64,000 bases of DNA, taken from Mixta gaviniae. GTDB lineage: Bacteria; Pseudomonadota; Gammaproteobacteria; Enterobacterales; Enterobacteriaceae. Each line of letters opens with the position of its first letter. Position 1 is the stretch's first letter. The position numbers and the translations under genes were made by a program. The notes under the pieces were generated by a model. That model searched no databases, was not told the origin of the DNA, and saw only the letters and a program-made list of their open reading frames with translations. This document shows, in pieces, positions 18,136 to 27,107 of the stretch. The DNA lies in the NCBI RefSeq assembly GCF_002953195.1, contig NZ_CP026377.1, positions 3,906,001-3,970,000 of the forward strand. Reading direction: 5' to 3'.

Positions 18136-19035
18136 TTACCCTCTTTTCCCCAGCAGACGCGGAATTTCACGCAGGCACCAGGCTTTCGCCTCGCCCATGC
18201 TGTCGCGTCGCCACGCCATGATAATGTCGATCTCGCTGGTGGTTTCCGGGCTAACCACGCGCAGTCGCCCTTCGGCGATATCCTGCTCTACCATCGGATA
18301 AGGCATGCTCGCTACCCCCAGCCCCGCCAGCAGCGCGCGCCGCTTATCGTCCATGCTGCTTAGCGTCAGGCGCTGTTGCTTATCCAACAGCTGCACCGTC
18401 AGCACCGGCCTTTCACGCGCGGTATCCGCCACTGCGATGCCGCGGTACTTCACGCGCGTGGCTTCTGACAGCGGTTCCGGCTCCTGATGAATCGGGTGAT
18501 CCGGGCTGGCGACGATCACGCTCATGATGCTGTAGAGCTTGCGGGTGTTAATTTCGGTTGAAGCACGGAAGTGGAGATCGGGCGCCACCACGATATCGGC
18601 GCGCCCTTGTTCCAGCCGCTCCCACGCGCCTGCCAGCACTTCGGTAACCAGCGAAATTTGTGTATTGGCCTTCTCTGACAGTTTTTCCACCAGCGGGAAC
18701 AGCGATTCGGTAGGCACCAGCGCTTCGGCGACGATGGTGAGATGTGTTTCCCAGCCGCGCGCCAGCGCTTCCGCATCGGTGGTCAGCTTATCAGCCGCCT
18801 CCAGCAGCACCCTGCCGCGTTCCAGCAGCATACGTCCTACATTGGTGAATTTAGTGCGGTGGCCGGAACGATCAAACAGCACCACATCCAGTTCTTCTTC
18901 CAGCTTCTGCATGGTATAGCTGAGCGCCGACGGCACACGTCCCAGTTCATCTGCTGCGGCCGCAAAGCTGCCACGCCGATCGATAGCGTCCATCACGCGT
19001 AATGCTTCCAGGGTTAACGCCCTATCTTTTGCCAT
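18136..19035 (-). CDS. yhaJ: LysR-family regulator YhaJ
   Basis: 299 residues. The N-terminal LysR helix-turn-helix region (ALRVMDAIDRRGSFAAAADE, LGRVPSALSYTMQKLEEELD) is nearly the same as in E. coli YhaJ, and a periplasmic-binding-like effector domain follows. E. coli YhaJ activates yqjF in response to quinol-type compounds; the effector here is inferred. It is divergent from yhaK and convergent with yqjG. yhaH and yhaI, next to it in E. coli, are missing. Confidence 0.93.
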   Translation of the reverse strand: MAKDRALTLEALRVMDAIDRRGSFAAAADELGRVPSALSYTMQKLEEELDVVLFDRSGHRTKFTNVGRMLLERGRVLLEAADKLTTDAEALARGWETHLTIVAEALVPTESLFPLVEKLSEKANTQISLVTEVLAGAWERLEQGRADIVVAPDLHFRASTEINTRKLYSIMSVIVASPDHPIHQEPEPLSEATRVKYRGIAVADTARERPVLTVQLLDKQQRLTLSSMDDKRRALLAGLGVASMPYPMVEQDIAEGRLRVVSPETTSEIDIIMAWRRDSMGEAKAWCLREIPRLLGKRG

Positions 19036-19168
19036 AGCGCTCTCTGTCAGTAATTTTGAATATGCCTGGCAGATTAACTGGCTAACAATCCGCCGTCCAG
19101 ATATTTACCATGGAAACCTGAGCAGCGCGCTGACGGTAGAGGCAGCCGCTGAGGGAGGTAATCTAACG

Positions 19169-19873
19169 ATGATGACGTCACGCACCGCGCAACAGTGCGG
19201 CCAGGCGGATTACGGCTGGCTGCAGGCGCGTTATACATTTTCCTTTGGCCACTACTTTGATCCGAAACTTCTGGGCTACGCGTCGCTGCGCGTGCTGAAT
19301 CAGGAAGTGCTGGCGCCCGGCGCCGCCTTTCAGCCGCGTACCTACCCGCAGGTGGATATTCTTAACCTGATCCTGCAGGGCGAGGCGGAATACCGCGACA
19401 GCGAAGGCAACTACAGCCGCGCCTCCAGCGGCGACGCGCTGTTGATCTCCACGCAGCCCGGCGCAACCTACAGTGAGCTGAACGTTAGCCGCGAAACGCC
19501 GCTGACGCGCCTTCAGCTCTGGCTTGACGCCTGCCCGACGCGCGAGAACCCGCTGGTGCAGCAGCTGACGCTGAAGAAAGAGGCGAAGCATCAGTTACTG
19601 GTTTCTCCCGACGGCGAGAACGGCAGCCTGCAGGTGCGCCAGCAGGTTTGGATCCATCACATTCAGCTGGCGCCCGGTGAACGCTGGCAGCAGCCGCTGC
19701 AAGGCTCGCGCGCCTGGCTGCAATCAATTCACGGCGCTTTTCAGACGCTGACGGCGAACGGCGAGCGGGAAACGCTGGGCTGCGGCGACGGGGCGTTTAT
19801 CCGCGATGAGAGCAGCCTTAGCATTGAGGCGCAAACCCCGCTACGCGCGCTGGTAGTCGATCTGCTGGCGTAG
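19169..19873 (+). CDS. yhaK: Pirin-like bicupin YhaK
   Basis: 234 residues, close to E. coli YhaK, with CGQADYGWLQARYTFSFGHY at the start and AFQPRTYPQVDILNLILQGE in the first cupin. E. coli YhaK is a cytosolic, redox-sensitive member of the pirin family that lacks the full metal site of true pirins. Two ATG codons stand in tandem at 19169 and 19172; the first is used, after GAGGGAGG. The last codons and the stop (CTG CTG GCG TAG) form the first unit of a tandem repeat, so the C-terminus may have been altered. Confidence 0.92.
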   Translation: MMTSRTAQQCGQADYGWLQARYTFSFGHYFDPKLLGYASLRVLNQEVLAPGAAFQPRTYPQVDILNLILQGEAEYRDSEGNYSRASSGDALLISTQPGATYSELNVSRETPLTRLQLWLDACPTRENPLVQQLTLKKEAKHQLLVSPDGENGSLQVRQQVWIHHIQLAPGERWQQPLQGSRAWLQSIHGAFQTLTANGERETLGCGDGAFIRDESSLSIEAQTPLRALVVDLLA

Positions 19874-20029
19874 CAAAAAACGGCGCGGCGCTGAGGCCTG
19901 TCTGCTGACGTAATAAAAAACGGGGCGGCGCGGGTGGCCATTCTGCTGAGGGAGTAAAAGCGGGGCGGTGCTGAGGCCAGCCTGCTGGCGTAATAAAAAA
20001 CGGGGCGGCACTGAGGCCGCCCCTGAAGC
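19862..20029. repeat. Decayed 40-bp tandem repeat, four units, between yhaK and dolP
   Basis: Units start with CTGCTG at 19862, 19902, 19943 and 19982 (periods 40, 41 and 39). Each has CTGCTG, a GCGTA-like word, an A-run, CGGGGCGG and TGAGGCC. Unit 1 includes the yhaK stop codon. Unit 4 forms the complete dolP terminator; units 1-3 have lost the matching right arm. This fits duplication of the short yhaK-end/terminator segment followed by drift. Confidence 0.8.
19995..20023 (-). terminator. Rho-independent terminator of dolP
   Basis: On the minus strand GGGGCGGC/GCCGCCCC forms an 8-bp stem with a 6-base loop and is followed by G and TTTTTT. It lies just past the dolP stop. Confidence 0.8.
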
Positions 20030-20030
20030 G

Positions 20031-20603
20031 TTATTTCAGAAGGGTAAAGGCGGTGGTGACATGCTTCACCCCGCTCACCCGGCTGGCGATATCCGCCGCC
20101 GCGGTCGCTTCCGACGGCGTTACCAGGCCCAGCAGGAACACTTCGCCGTTCTCGGTGGTCACCTTCACGTTGGAGGATTTCACCTGATCGCTGCCCAGCA
20201 ACTGCGAGCGCACTTTGGTGGTGATCCAGGTATCGGACGACGCGGTGCCCAGCGTCACTTTCGGCCCCTGACGAATTTCGTTATAGACCTCCGTCGCGCC
20301 ATCCACGCCTACCGCGATCTGCTTCGCGCGCTCCGCCACTTCGCTGCTCGGTGCCTGGCCGGTCAGCAGGACTTTGCCCTGATAAGCGGTCGCGACGATA
20401 TGCGCGTCGTTTTTAATCTGCTGATCTTTCGCCAGCGCGTTGCTGACGCGCAGCTCCAGCGTGCCGTCATCCACCTGCGTGCCGACGGTGCGCGGATCGG
20501 TCGCCGTCTTGGTCGCGACAGCCGCGCTGCCGACTACCACGGCGGCGCAGCCCTGTAATACCAGGGCGGCAAGAATCACTGCCAGTGCCGATAATGCTTT
20601 CAT
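20031..20603 (-). CDS. dolP: Outer-membrane lipoprotein DolP (YraP), two BON domains
   Basis: 190 residues with a lipobox LVLQGC (acylated Cys about 19) and two BON domains (about 50-115 and 125-190; LELRVSNALAKDQQI and TWITTKVRSQLLGSD). E. coli DolP sits on the inner face of the outer membrane, binds anionic lipid and supports the BAM complex and division-site amidase control. Thirteen bases separate it from diaA upstream, so it is the end of an lpoA-yraN-diaA-dolP transcript, with a possible sigma-E promoter of its own as in E. coli. Confidence 0.94.
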   Translation of the reverse strand: MKALSALAVILAALVLQGCAAVVVGSAAVATKTATDPRTVGTQVDDGTLELRVSNALAKDQQIKNDAHIVATAYQGKVLLTGQAPSSEVAERAKQIAVGVDGATEVYNEIRQGPKVTLGTASSDTWITTKVRSQLLGSDQVKSSNVKVTTENGEVFLLGLVTPSEATAAADIASRVSGVKHVTTAFTLLK

Positions 20604-20616
20604 TGCATCTCCTTAT

Positions 20617-21204
20617 TTATTCCTGGTGTGGAAACAGAGTGTTATCAATCAAATCACACAGGCAATTCACGGTCAGCATATGCATCTCATGAATCCTGGC
20701 GCTTCTGTGTGATGGAATGCGAATCTCCACATCCTGCGGTCCCAGCAGACCAGCCAGTTCGCCACCGTCATAGCCGGTCAGGGCGATGATAGTCATATCG
20801 CGTGTGACCGCCGCCTCAACCGCCTTCACGATATCCCGGCTGTTGCCGCGGGTTGAAATCGCCATCAGCACATCGCCGGTCTGTCCCAGCGCACGCACCT
20901 GCTTGGCGTAGACTTCGTTGTGCAGCCGGTCGTTGCCGATCGCGGTCAGCAATACGTTATCCGCGCTCAGCGCCAGCGCTGGCAGGCTGGGACGCTCCGC
21001 TTCGTAACGGTTAATCATGCTGGCGGCGAAATGCTGCGCGTTGGCCGCCGACGTGCCGTTGCCGCAGCAGAGGATCTTGTTGCCGTTCAGCAATGATTGC
21101 ACCATGGTGATCGCCGCGCGGGAAATCGCGTCGGGCAGCGCCTCTGCGGCGGCGATCTGCGTTTGTATACTTTCCGTAAAACAGGCTTTAATTCTTTCCA
21201 GCAC
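20617..21204 (-). CDS. diaA: DnaA initiator-associating protein DiaA
   Basis: 195 residues, with a SIS-domain fold: [39 protein letters not shown] and [20 protein letters not shown]. It forms a tetramer that binds several DnaA molecules and promotes timely initiation at oriC. The GTG at 21204 ([16 protein letters not shown]) aligns with the E. coli start and has AGG five bases upstream; the longer ATG frame from 21252 overlaps yraN and is rejected. Confidence 0.94.
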   Translation of the reverse strand: MLERIKACFTESIQTQIAAAEALPDAISRAAITMVQSLLNGNKILCCGNGTSAANAQHFAASMINRYEAERPSLPALALSADNVLLTAIGNDRLHNEVYAKQVRALGQTGDVLMAISTRGNSRDIVKAVEAAVTRDMTIIALTGYDGGELAGLLGPQDVEIRIPSHRSARIHEMHMLTVNCLCDLIDNTLFPHQE

Positions 21205-21218
21205 ACTACCACCTGGTT

Positions 21219-21614
21219 CTAATTGTGGGCTTGAAACGCATCGGGCAGCCATGACAGCTGCTGCCCGGTAATGGCGACCACGTCGAAACGACAGTCAACC
21301 GTATCAAAACTGGCGTTGCGCGCCGCCAGCCACAGGGCCGCGCTGCGCAACAGCTTCTGCTGCTTGCGCCAGGTCACACTCATCGCCGCGCCGCCAAAAC
21401 GCGCGTCGCGACGGTAGCGTACCTCGACAAACACCCACTGTCGCCCGTCACGCATAATCAAATCAAGCTCGCCAACGCGATAACGCACGTTGGCGGCGAC
21501 GAAAACCAGCCCTGCCTGCTCCAGATGACGCCGCGCCATGCACTCATAGCGCGCGCCCTTTTGCTGGCGGCTTAGCCGGCCGGGACCACCTGTCCCTGAC
21601 GATACTGGCTCCAT
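21219..21614 (-). CDS. yraN: UPF0102 nuclease-like protein YraN
   Basis: 131 residues, the same length as E. coli YraN. The restriction-endonuclease-like core is visible: [21 protein letters not shown], with E..D and E.(V).. acidic and basic residues in the usual PD-(D/E)xK order. Function not established; the family is suspected to act on Holliday junctions or recombination intermediates. The ATG at 21614 has AGGAAGTTGAC before it and lies inside the 3' end of lpoA, an overlap of 43 bases. Confidence 0.88.
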   Translation of the reverse strand: MEPVSSGTGGPGRLSRQQKGARYECMARRHLEQAGLVFVAANVRYRVGELDLIMRDGRQWVFVEVRYRRDARFGGAAMSVTWRKQQKLLRSAALWLAARNASFDTVDCRFDVVAITGQQLSWLPDAFQAHN

Positions 21615-23677
21615 GTCAACTTCCTGTTGATAACGCAATCCTGCGTGGCGCTCAGCTGGCCGGTGTTGCCGTCGATATGGAAACCGGGCATCTGGCGCAT
21701 TTCGCTGAAGTGGTTAGCCAGCGTCCAGGCGTCAATGCCCATCGCATAGAGGCGAACCAGCGAGTAATCGTTGTTAAAGCTACGCGCCGCCTGCTGCATC
21801 AGGCCCGGGTTGGCGCCCGACAGCAGCGGAATGTCGCTGAACTGCAAGCCCTCCATCTCCAGACGGAAGTCGGGGCCCGCGCCCGCCTGAAAACTGCGGG
21901 AGCTGGCGTAGAGCGCCACGTTGCTGCGGCTGCTGACGCGCATGGCGATCATCGGTTTGATCAGCTGCAGTTCGCCCTGCGCCGCCACGATATAGACCGC
22001 ATCCACGCTGCCGCCGCTGCTGGCGGCGGTTTCTGTCGGCGCGCTGCTCTGCGGCGCCGGGATGGCCAGGCCGGCGATGGTCACGCCCTGCGGCTCGCTG
22101 GGCGCCGCGGCGACCGGCGTGCCGCTCAGGCTAATGCCCGCGCCGCTGTTGATGCCCTGCTTCAGCTCGGCAGTCGAGCCGAACGCCTGCTGCAGCACCG
22201 TGCCGCCGCCCAGCGTTTGCCACTCCTGCGCAAAGGCTTTACTCACGCGATCGCCCAGCGAGCTGCGCGGCACCAGCATCAGCGGCATACGCTTGCCCTG
22301 CTGCCAGATATGATGCGCGGCGTCTCGCGCTTCGTCTTCAGGAGAAAGCGCAAAGTAACAAAGATTCGGATGGTTCTGGATCGTTTCCGGCTCGTTCAGC
22401 GCCAGCACGTTCAGCGGCGTAGAAGAATCAGCCACCTGCTGCACGTTGTTTTTCAGCAGCGGGCCGACGACCAGCGTCGCGCCATCCTGCTGCGCCTGGG
22501 CAATCACCTGCTGGATCGGCTGCGAGCTGGTGTCATAGACTTTCACCTCGGCGTTGCTGGCCGGCGCGGTGGAGACCGGCGTGGCGGCCTGCGGCTGGGG
22601 CTGGGCCTGCGGTTGAGGCTGAGCATCGGCATTGTCAGCCGGCGCGGCGGACGGGCTGACCACGGCATTGGCGTCACTCTTCTGCGCGCCGTCGGCTGCC
22701 GGCGCAGCGGCGCTCTGGGCGTTATCAGCCGCGCCTGCGCCGTTCTGCGCGCCATCGTTGGCCAGCGACACCGGATTCTGCGCGCTGCCGACCGCAGGCG
22801 CGGGCGCCGCATTCAACAGGCCGTTTTTCGCGTCGTTAAACCCTTTCTGGATCGCGCTGGCGAAAACCTGCGCCTGGCCGCTTAACGGCAGCAGCAGCGC
22901 GATCTTACCGGTGGAGGCGGGCTGGAAGTTTTGTACCTGGCTGAGCGCGGTAGGCAGCGTTTTCGCCGCCGGGTTTTGCGGATAACGCGTCTGCCAGTCG
23001 CTGATGCCCGCTTTCAGCATATCGGGATCGGTGCGGTTGGCTTTGTAGATATTGAGCAGGTCGAGCCAGCCCTGCAGCGTATTTTCATCGGCGTTGATCA
23101 CCAGGCTGCTCATCTGCTCCGGCGGCAGCTGCTGCAGCGCCTGCCAGGTGGCGTCGATATTATCCTGATGTGCTTTATCGCTCAGCAGCGGCTCCTGGGC
23201 GATCAGCGCGCGCACCAGATCGAGCGACGGACGCCCCTGGCTGGCGGCGATCTTCAGGCCGTAATAACGTTGCTGCTGATCTTTCGACATCGCGGCGGGA
23301 TCAAGCTTCGCCAGAATGCCCTGCGCGTTGGCGATATCCTGGCTGCCGAGGCGCAGCTGCGCGGTCAGCAGCTGCAGCTCAAGACGCTGCACGTCGCTCA
23401 GCTGCTGAGGAAGCTGGCTCATCTGCTGGTTTGCCTGGGGATACTTCCCTTCATTCAGCAATGCACGTATCGCAAGTAATTGCCAGTCAGCCTTGTTATC
23501 ATCTGGGCTTTGCTGCACCTGCTGCAGATAATAGTCGGATGTGCCCGTTGCCGGTCCTTGCACGTTTACCGTGGGGGCCTGCGGCCCCTGGCCGGTACAG
23601 GCTGCCAGGATCAGGCCAGCCAGCAGAACAGGCACGAAGCGTCCTGCTTTTTTTCGAACGACTTTTGAAGGAAGCAT
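21572..23677 (-). CDS. lpoA: Penicillin-binding protein activator LpoA
   Basis: A 701-residue lipoprotein with lipobox LILAAC (Cys27). The N-terminal TPR-like helical domain covers about 35-255. The C-terminal type 1 periplasmic-binding-like domain is interrupted at about 285-380 by a low-complexity Ala/Pro/Gln/Asp linker ([10 protein letters not shown]), as in other LpoA proteins, although its length varies. LpoA spans from the outer membrane to activate PBP1A (MrcA). It is divergent from rsmI with 61 bases between the starts. Confidence 0.94.
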   Translation of the reverse strand: MLPSKVVRKKAGRFVPVLLAGLILAACTGQGPQAPTVNVQGPATGTSDYYLQQVQQSPDDNKADWQLLAIRALLNEGKYPQANQQMSQLPQQLSDVQRLELQLLTAQLRLGSQDIANAQGILAKLDPAAMSKDQQQRYYGLKIAASQGRPSLDLVRALIAQEPLLSDKAHQDNIDATWQALQQLPPEQMSSLVINADENTLQGWLDLLNIYKANRTDPDMLKAGISDWQTRYPQNPAAKTLPTALSQVQNFQPASTGKIALLLPLSGQAQVFASAIQKGFNDAKNGLLNAAPAPAVGSAQNPVSLANDGAQNGAGAADNAQSAAAPAADGAQKSDANAVVSPSAAPADNADAQPQPQAQPQPQAATPVSTAPASNAEVKVYDTSSQPIQQVIAQAQQDGATLVVGPLLKNNVQQVADSSTPLNVLALNEPETIQNHPNLCYFALSPEDEARDAAHHIWQQGKRMPLMLVPRSSLGDRVSKAFAQEWQTLGGGTVLQQAFGSTAELKQGINSGAGISLSGTPVAAAPSEPQGVTIAGLAIPAPQSSAPTETAASSGGSVDAVYIVAAQGELQLIKPMIAMRVSSRSNVALYASSRSFQAGAGPDFRLEMEGLQFSDIPLLSGANPGLMQQAARSFNNDYSLVRLYAMGIDAWTLANHFSEMRQMPGFHIDGNTGQLSATQDCVINRKLTWSQYRQGQVVPAG

Positions 23678-23738
23678 ACTGTATCCAGTAAGTTTTTTTC
23701 AGGATGCTCAATATTAAATCGGCAATTCGGATGAAACA

Positions 23739-24602
23739 ATGAAACAACACGATCGGGCAGAGATTTCTGCCAGCACGCTCTATATCGTTCCTACTCCGAT
23801 AGGCAACCTGGGCGACATCACCCAGCGGGCGCTGACGGTGCTTACGAGCGTCGATCTGGTGGCTGCGGAAGATACACGTCATACCGGACTGTTGCTACAA
23901 CATTTCGCCATCAATGCGCGACTGTTCGCATTACACGATCATAATGAACAGCAAAAGGCGGAGCTGCTGCTGAACAAGCTGCAGGAGGGGCAAAGCATCG
24001 CGCTGGTCTCCGACGCCGGCACGCCGCTGATTAACGATCCTGGCTATCATTTGGTGCGCCGCTGCCGCGAGGCGGGCATCCGCGTGGTACCGCTGCCCGG
24101 TGCCTGCGCCGCTATCGCCGCGCTGAGCGCCGCCGGCCTGCCTTCCGATCGTTTCTGCTATGAAGGCTTTCTGCCGGCGAAAAGCAAGGCGCGCTGCGAT
24201 ACCCTGCGCGCGCTGGCGCAGGAGCCGCGCACGCTGATTTTTTATGAGTCCACCCATCGCCTGCTCGACAGCCTGCGCGATATGGTCAGCGAGCTGGGCG
24301 CCGATCGCTACGTGGTGCTGGCGCGCGAGCTGACCAAAACCTGGGAATCGATTCAGGGTGCGCCGGTGGCGGAACTGGTGGCGTGGATTGAAGAGGATGA
24401 AAACCGCCGCAAAGGCGAGATGGTGCTGATTGTCGAAGGGCATCGCACCGATGAAGAGGCGCTGCCGGCCGAGGCGCTGCGCACGCTGGCGCTGCTGCAA
24501 AAAGAGCTGCCTCTGAAAAAAGCCGCCGCGCTGACCGCGGAAATCCACGGCGTGAAGAAAAACGCGCTGTATAAATATGCGCTCGAGCAGCAAGAAGGAT
24601 GA
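23739..24602 (+). CDS. rsmI: 16S rRNA (cytidine-1402 2'-O)-methyltransferase RsmI
   Basis: A 287-residue SAM-dependent tetrapyrrole-methylase-fold protein. Motifs include [46 protein letters not shown] and [12 protein letters not shown]. It methylates the 2'-OH of C1402 in 16S rRNA, acting with RsmH on the same base. The rnpB promoter -35 box overlaps its stop codon, so rnpB is packed directly behind it. Confidence 0.95.
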   Translation: MKQHDRAEISASTLYIVPTPIGNLGDITQRALTVLTSVDLVAAEDTRHTGLLLQHFAINARLFALHDHNEQQKAELLLNKLQEGQSIALVSDAGTPLINDPGYHLVRRCREAGIRVVPLPGACAAIAALSAAGLPSDRFCYEGFLPAKSKARCDTLRALAQEPRTLIFYESTHRLLDSLRDMVSELGADRYVVLARELTKTWESIQGAPVAELVAWIEEDENRRKGEMVLIVEGHRTDEEALPAEALRTLALLQKELPLKKAAALTAEIHGVKKNALYKYALEQQEG

Positions 24603-24627
24603 CAAAGCGGTCAGAATGACCTATCAT
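24599..24627 (+). promoter_or_regulatory. Promoter of rnpB
   Basis: ATGACA at 24599-24604 and TATCAT at 24622-24627, spacer 17, place the start seven bases further at 24635, which is the 5' end of mature RNase P RNA by comparison with E. coli. The -35 box overlaps the end of rsmI. Confidence 0.65.
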
Positions 24628-24634
24628 CCGCGCC

Positions 24635-25011
<377 letters not shown>

Positions 25012-25017
25012 CTTTAG

Positions 25018-25042
25018 AAAACCCCGCTTCGGCGGGGTTTTT
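25018..25042 (+). terminator. Terminator of rnpB (bidirectional)
   Basis: ACCCCGC/GCGGGGT stem with a TTCG tetraloop and T5 on the plus strand. On the minus strand it also ends in TTTT, so it can serve the regulator gene that ends at 25139. Confidence 0.85.
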
Positions 25043-25058
25043 GCTTTCTGGGCGCTAA

Positions 25059-25133
25059 GATGAATGAGTGTCCACGACGCTTTCTATGAAAGAACGCGGC
25101 TTACCGGTCAGCTTCACGCGACGGCGGGTTTTT
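25059..25133 (+). repeat. Partial duplication of the rnpB 3' end
   Basis: Two blocks of the rnpB 3' end recur: GATGAATGAxTGTCCAxGAC (24964-24983 and 25059-25078) and an exact 21-base match at 24990-25010 and 25097-25117. The copy has 12 extra bases between them and a degenerate GCGGGTTTTTT end. E. coli is known to carry tandem repeats of the rnpB 3' region that include terminators; this is a decayed counterpart. Confidence 0.8.
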
Positions 25134-25138
25134 TGCTG

Positions 25139-27049
25139 TTATAACCGGCTCAGGCAGTCCAGCGCCACCGCTTTAAAGCTGTCAAAATCTGCGCTGTCGC
25201 GCAGGCGCGTCATTGCGCGCTCACGCATAAAGGTGACGAACAGATCATAGATCGCCATCGCCTCCTCATAATCATCCTTACTGATGGCCAGCAGGAAAAT
25301 AACGTATGCCGTCTCCTCACCCCACACGATGCCGTGCGGCGCCAGCACGGTATAGACCACGCTTTTTTTCGCCAGCAGGCCCAGCGAGTGCGGCAGCGCT
25401 ATCCCCTCGCCCAGCATAGTGCTAAGGATCGCCTCGCGCTCCTCGACCGAGGAGTAAAACGTCTTATCAACGAACCCTTCCTCTTCAAGCTGCTGGCAGA
25501 GCAGACGGAACAGCTGCGCCTGATCCATTGGTCGGTCGATAACGCGGAAATGGCGCGCGTCGAAAAACTTTTCCAGCATGTAGGGCCGGGTGCGATCCAC
25601 CAGTACCAGCTTACCGAGCTGCTCCAGCTGATAATCGGTGGGAAACGGCGACATTACCACTACCGGCTTGCCCTTTTCGCCAAGCCGTACGGTGGAGATA
25701 ATGAAATCCTCTTCGATAGCGGCCTGCACTTCATATTCCCGCAGCGAGATAATGCGCGTCACCACCAGCTGCGGGTATTTACGCAGCAGCATCGCCTGGA
25801 TCATGCGCACGGTAGAGTTGCCGGTGTCGCACACCAGCAGCACCTCGGGATGACGCTGATAACCCACGTTATAGTGACGCTCCAGCCCCACCCCAATATG
25901 CAGCACCAGGAAGCCGATCTCATTTTCGCTGATAACGTAGGGGGTGTATTTGCTCCAGCTGGAGACCGCCGCCAGCGTGACGTCGTAGGCCATCGGATAG
26001 TGCTGTTTGATATTGGAGAGCAGCGGATTGGGTATGGTTATCTGATAGCGCACGCGGGTAATCATGGTTTTAATGTGCGTCAACAGATCGGCGCGCAGCT
26101 GCTGGTCATCCTGCAGGTTGTAGTTGTAGTGGGTATTGATGTAACTAAGGATGTAGTTGACCAGCGAATCACCGTCATCGGCGCTGATGGCGCTGGGCGC
26201 GATCTCCTCGACGCGACGCGCGGCAATATTCAGACGTAGCCAGGCCTCTTCCGCCGGCGCAATCGCCTTGCCGGCAATCGGACGCATCAGGTTGATAATG
26301 TGACGCGCCGCTTCATAAACGTCCTTATCCACCTCTTCGGCGCTGAAATCGGAAAGTGGATAGCCTTCGCTGATGCGCCGTACCGCTACCGCGCAATAGA
26401 GACGCAGGTAAAGCTCACCCTCGTCGGTCATACGAATATTGAAGCGGCTGAAACAGTGCTGCAGCAGCGGCTGTAGCGTCAGCAGCATACCGCTGTTCAG
26501 CGCTTCCATCTGTAACAGCGGGCTTTCGCTGTTCTCCTGCGCAATCTGATACAGCAGGTCGGTCAGGCAGGTGCGGATCGCCATCTCGCTGCCGAACAGC
26601 TTCATGCCGTAGCGCGGGCGCGCTTCAATGGTGAGCTGATAACGGCTAAGCCACTCCCGCACTTCGGCCATATCGCTCTGCAGGGTGGCGCGGCTGACGA
26701 ACCACTCTTCCGCCAGATCTTCCAGCTTGATGGCCCAGGCGGAAGTGAGAAAGCGCGTCAGCAGATAGTGGATGCGCTCGTTCGAGGTGCGCGGCACGCG
26801 TAGCCGCGCCGGCGTCTGCTGACGCAGCCGCTGGTAACGCGCCGGATCGTGAATGCGCAGCTGATAGCCCTCGCCGCGGCTGAGAACAAACAGCGCGCCA
26901 TGTTCGGCCAGCATCTCGTTCAGCATATTGATGTCGGTGCGCACTGTGCGTGTAGAGACAGAAAAGCGCCGCGCAAGCTCATCCTGCGGCAGCGTTTCGC
27001 TTTGCAGCGTATCGAACAGTTGCGCCAGTCGCTGGTTTGGGAATCTCAC
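25139..27049 (-). CDS. PRD-containing transcriptional activator with EIIB-like and EIIA-like domains (BglG/LicR/MtlR type)
   Basis: 636 residues. Two N-terminal DNA-binding helix regions are visible (about 5-60 with ELARRFSVSTRTVRTDI; about 85-165), then PRD1 (about 175-280), PRD2 (about 290-400; H325, H384, H391), an EIIB-like module with Cys407 in LLVCDTGNST, and an EIIA-type module with His554 in GEGIALPHSLG. The layout is that of LicR/MtlR activators controlled by PTS phosphorylation. PRD1 seems to lack the usual histidines. The GTG start at 27049 follows AGGAG. It is the last gene of the ten-gene locus and probably its regulator. Confidence 0.82.
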   Translation of the reverse strand: MRFPNQRLAQLFDTLQSETLPQDELARRFSVSTRTVRTDINMLNEMLAEHGALFVLSRGEGYQLRIHDPARYQRLRQQTPARLRVPRTSNERIHYLLTRFLTSAWAIKLEDLAEEWFVSRATLQSDMAEVREWLSRYQLTIEARPRYGMKLFGSEMAIRTCLTDLLYQIAQENSESPLLQMEALNSGMLLTLQPLLQHCFSRFNIRMTDEGELYLRLYCAVAVRRISEGYPLSDFSAEEVDKDVYEAARHIINLMRPIAGKAIAPAEEAWLRLNIAARRVEEIAPSAISADDGDSLVNYILSYINTHYNYNLQDDQQLRADLLTHIKTMITRVRYQITIPNPLLSNIKQHYPMAYDVTLAAVSSWSKYTPYVISENEIGFLVLHIGVGLERHYNVGYQRHPEVLLVCDTGNSTVRMIQAMLLRKYPQLVVTRIISLREYEVQAAIEEDFIISTVRLGEKGKPVVVMSPFPTDYQLEQLGKLVLVDRTRPYMLEKFFDARHFRVIDRPMDQAQLFRLLCQQLEEEGFVDKTFYSSVEEREAILSTMLGEGIALPHSLGLLAKKSVVYTVLAPHGIVWGEETAYVIFLLAISKDDYEEAMAIYDLFVTFMRERAMTRLRDSADFDSFKAVALDCLSRL

Positions 27050-27107
27050 GGCCGCTTTCTCCTGCTGGCAGCGCCCCGGCGCTGCGAATTAACCTGTCAG
27101 GCCGCCA

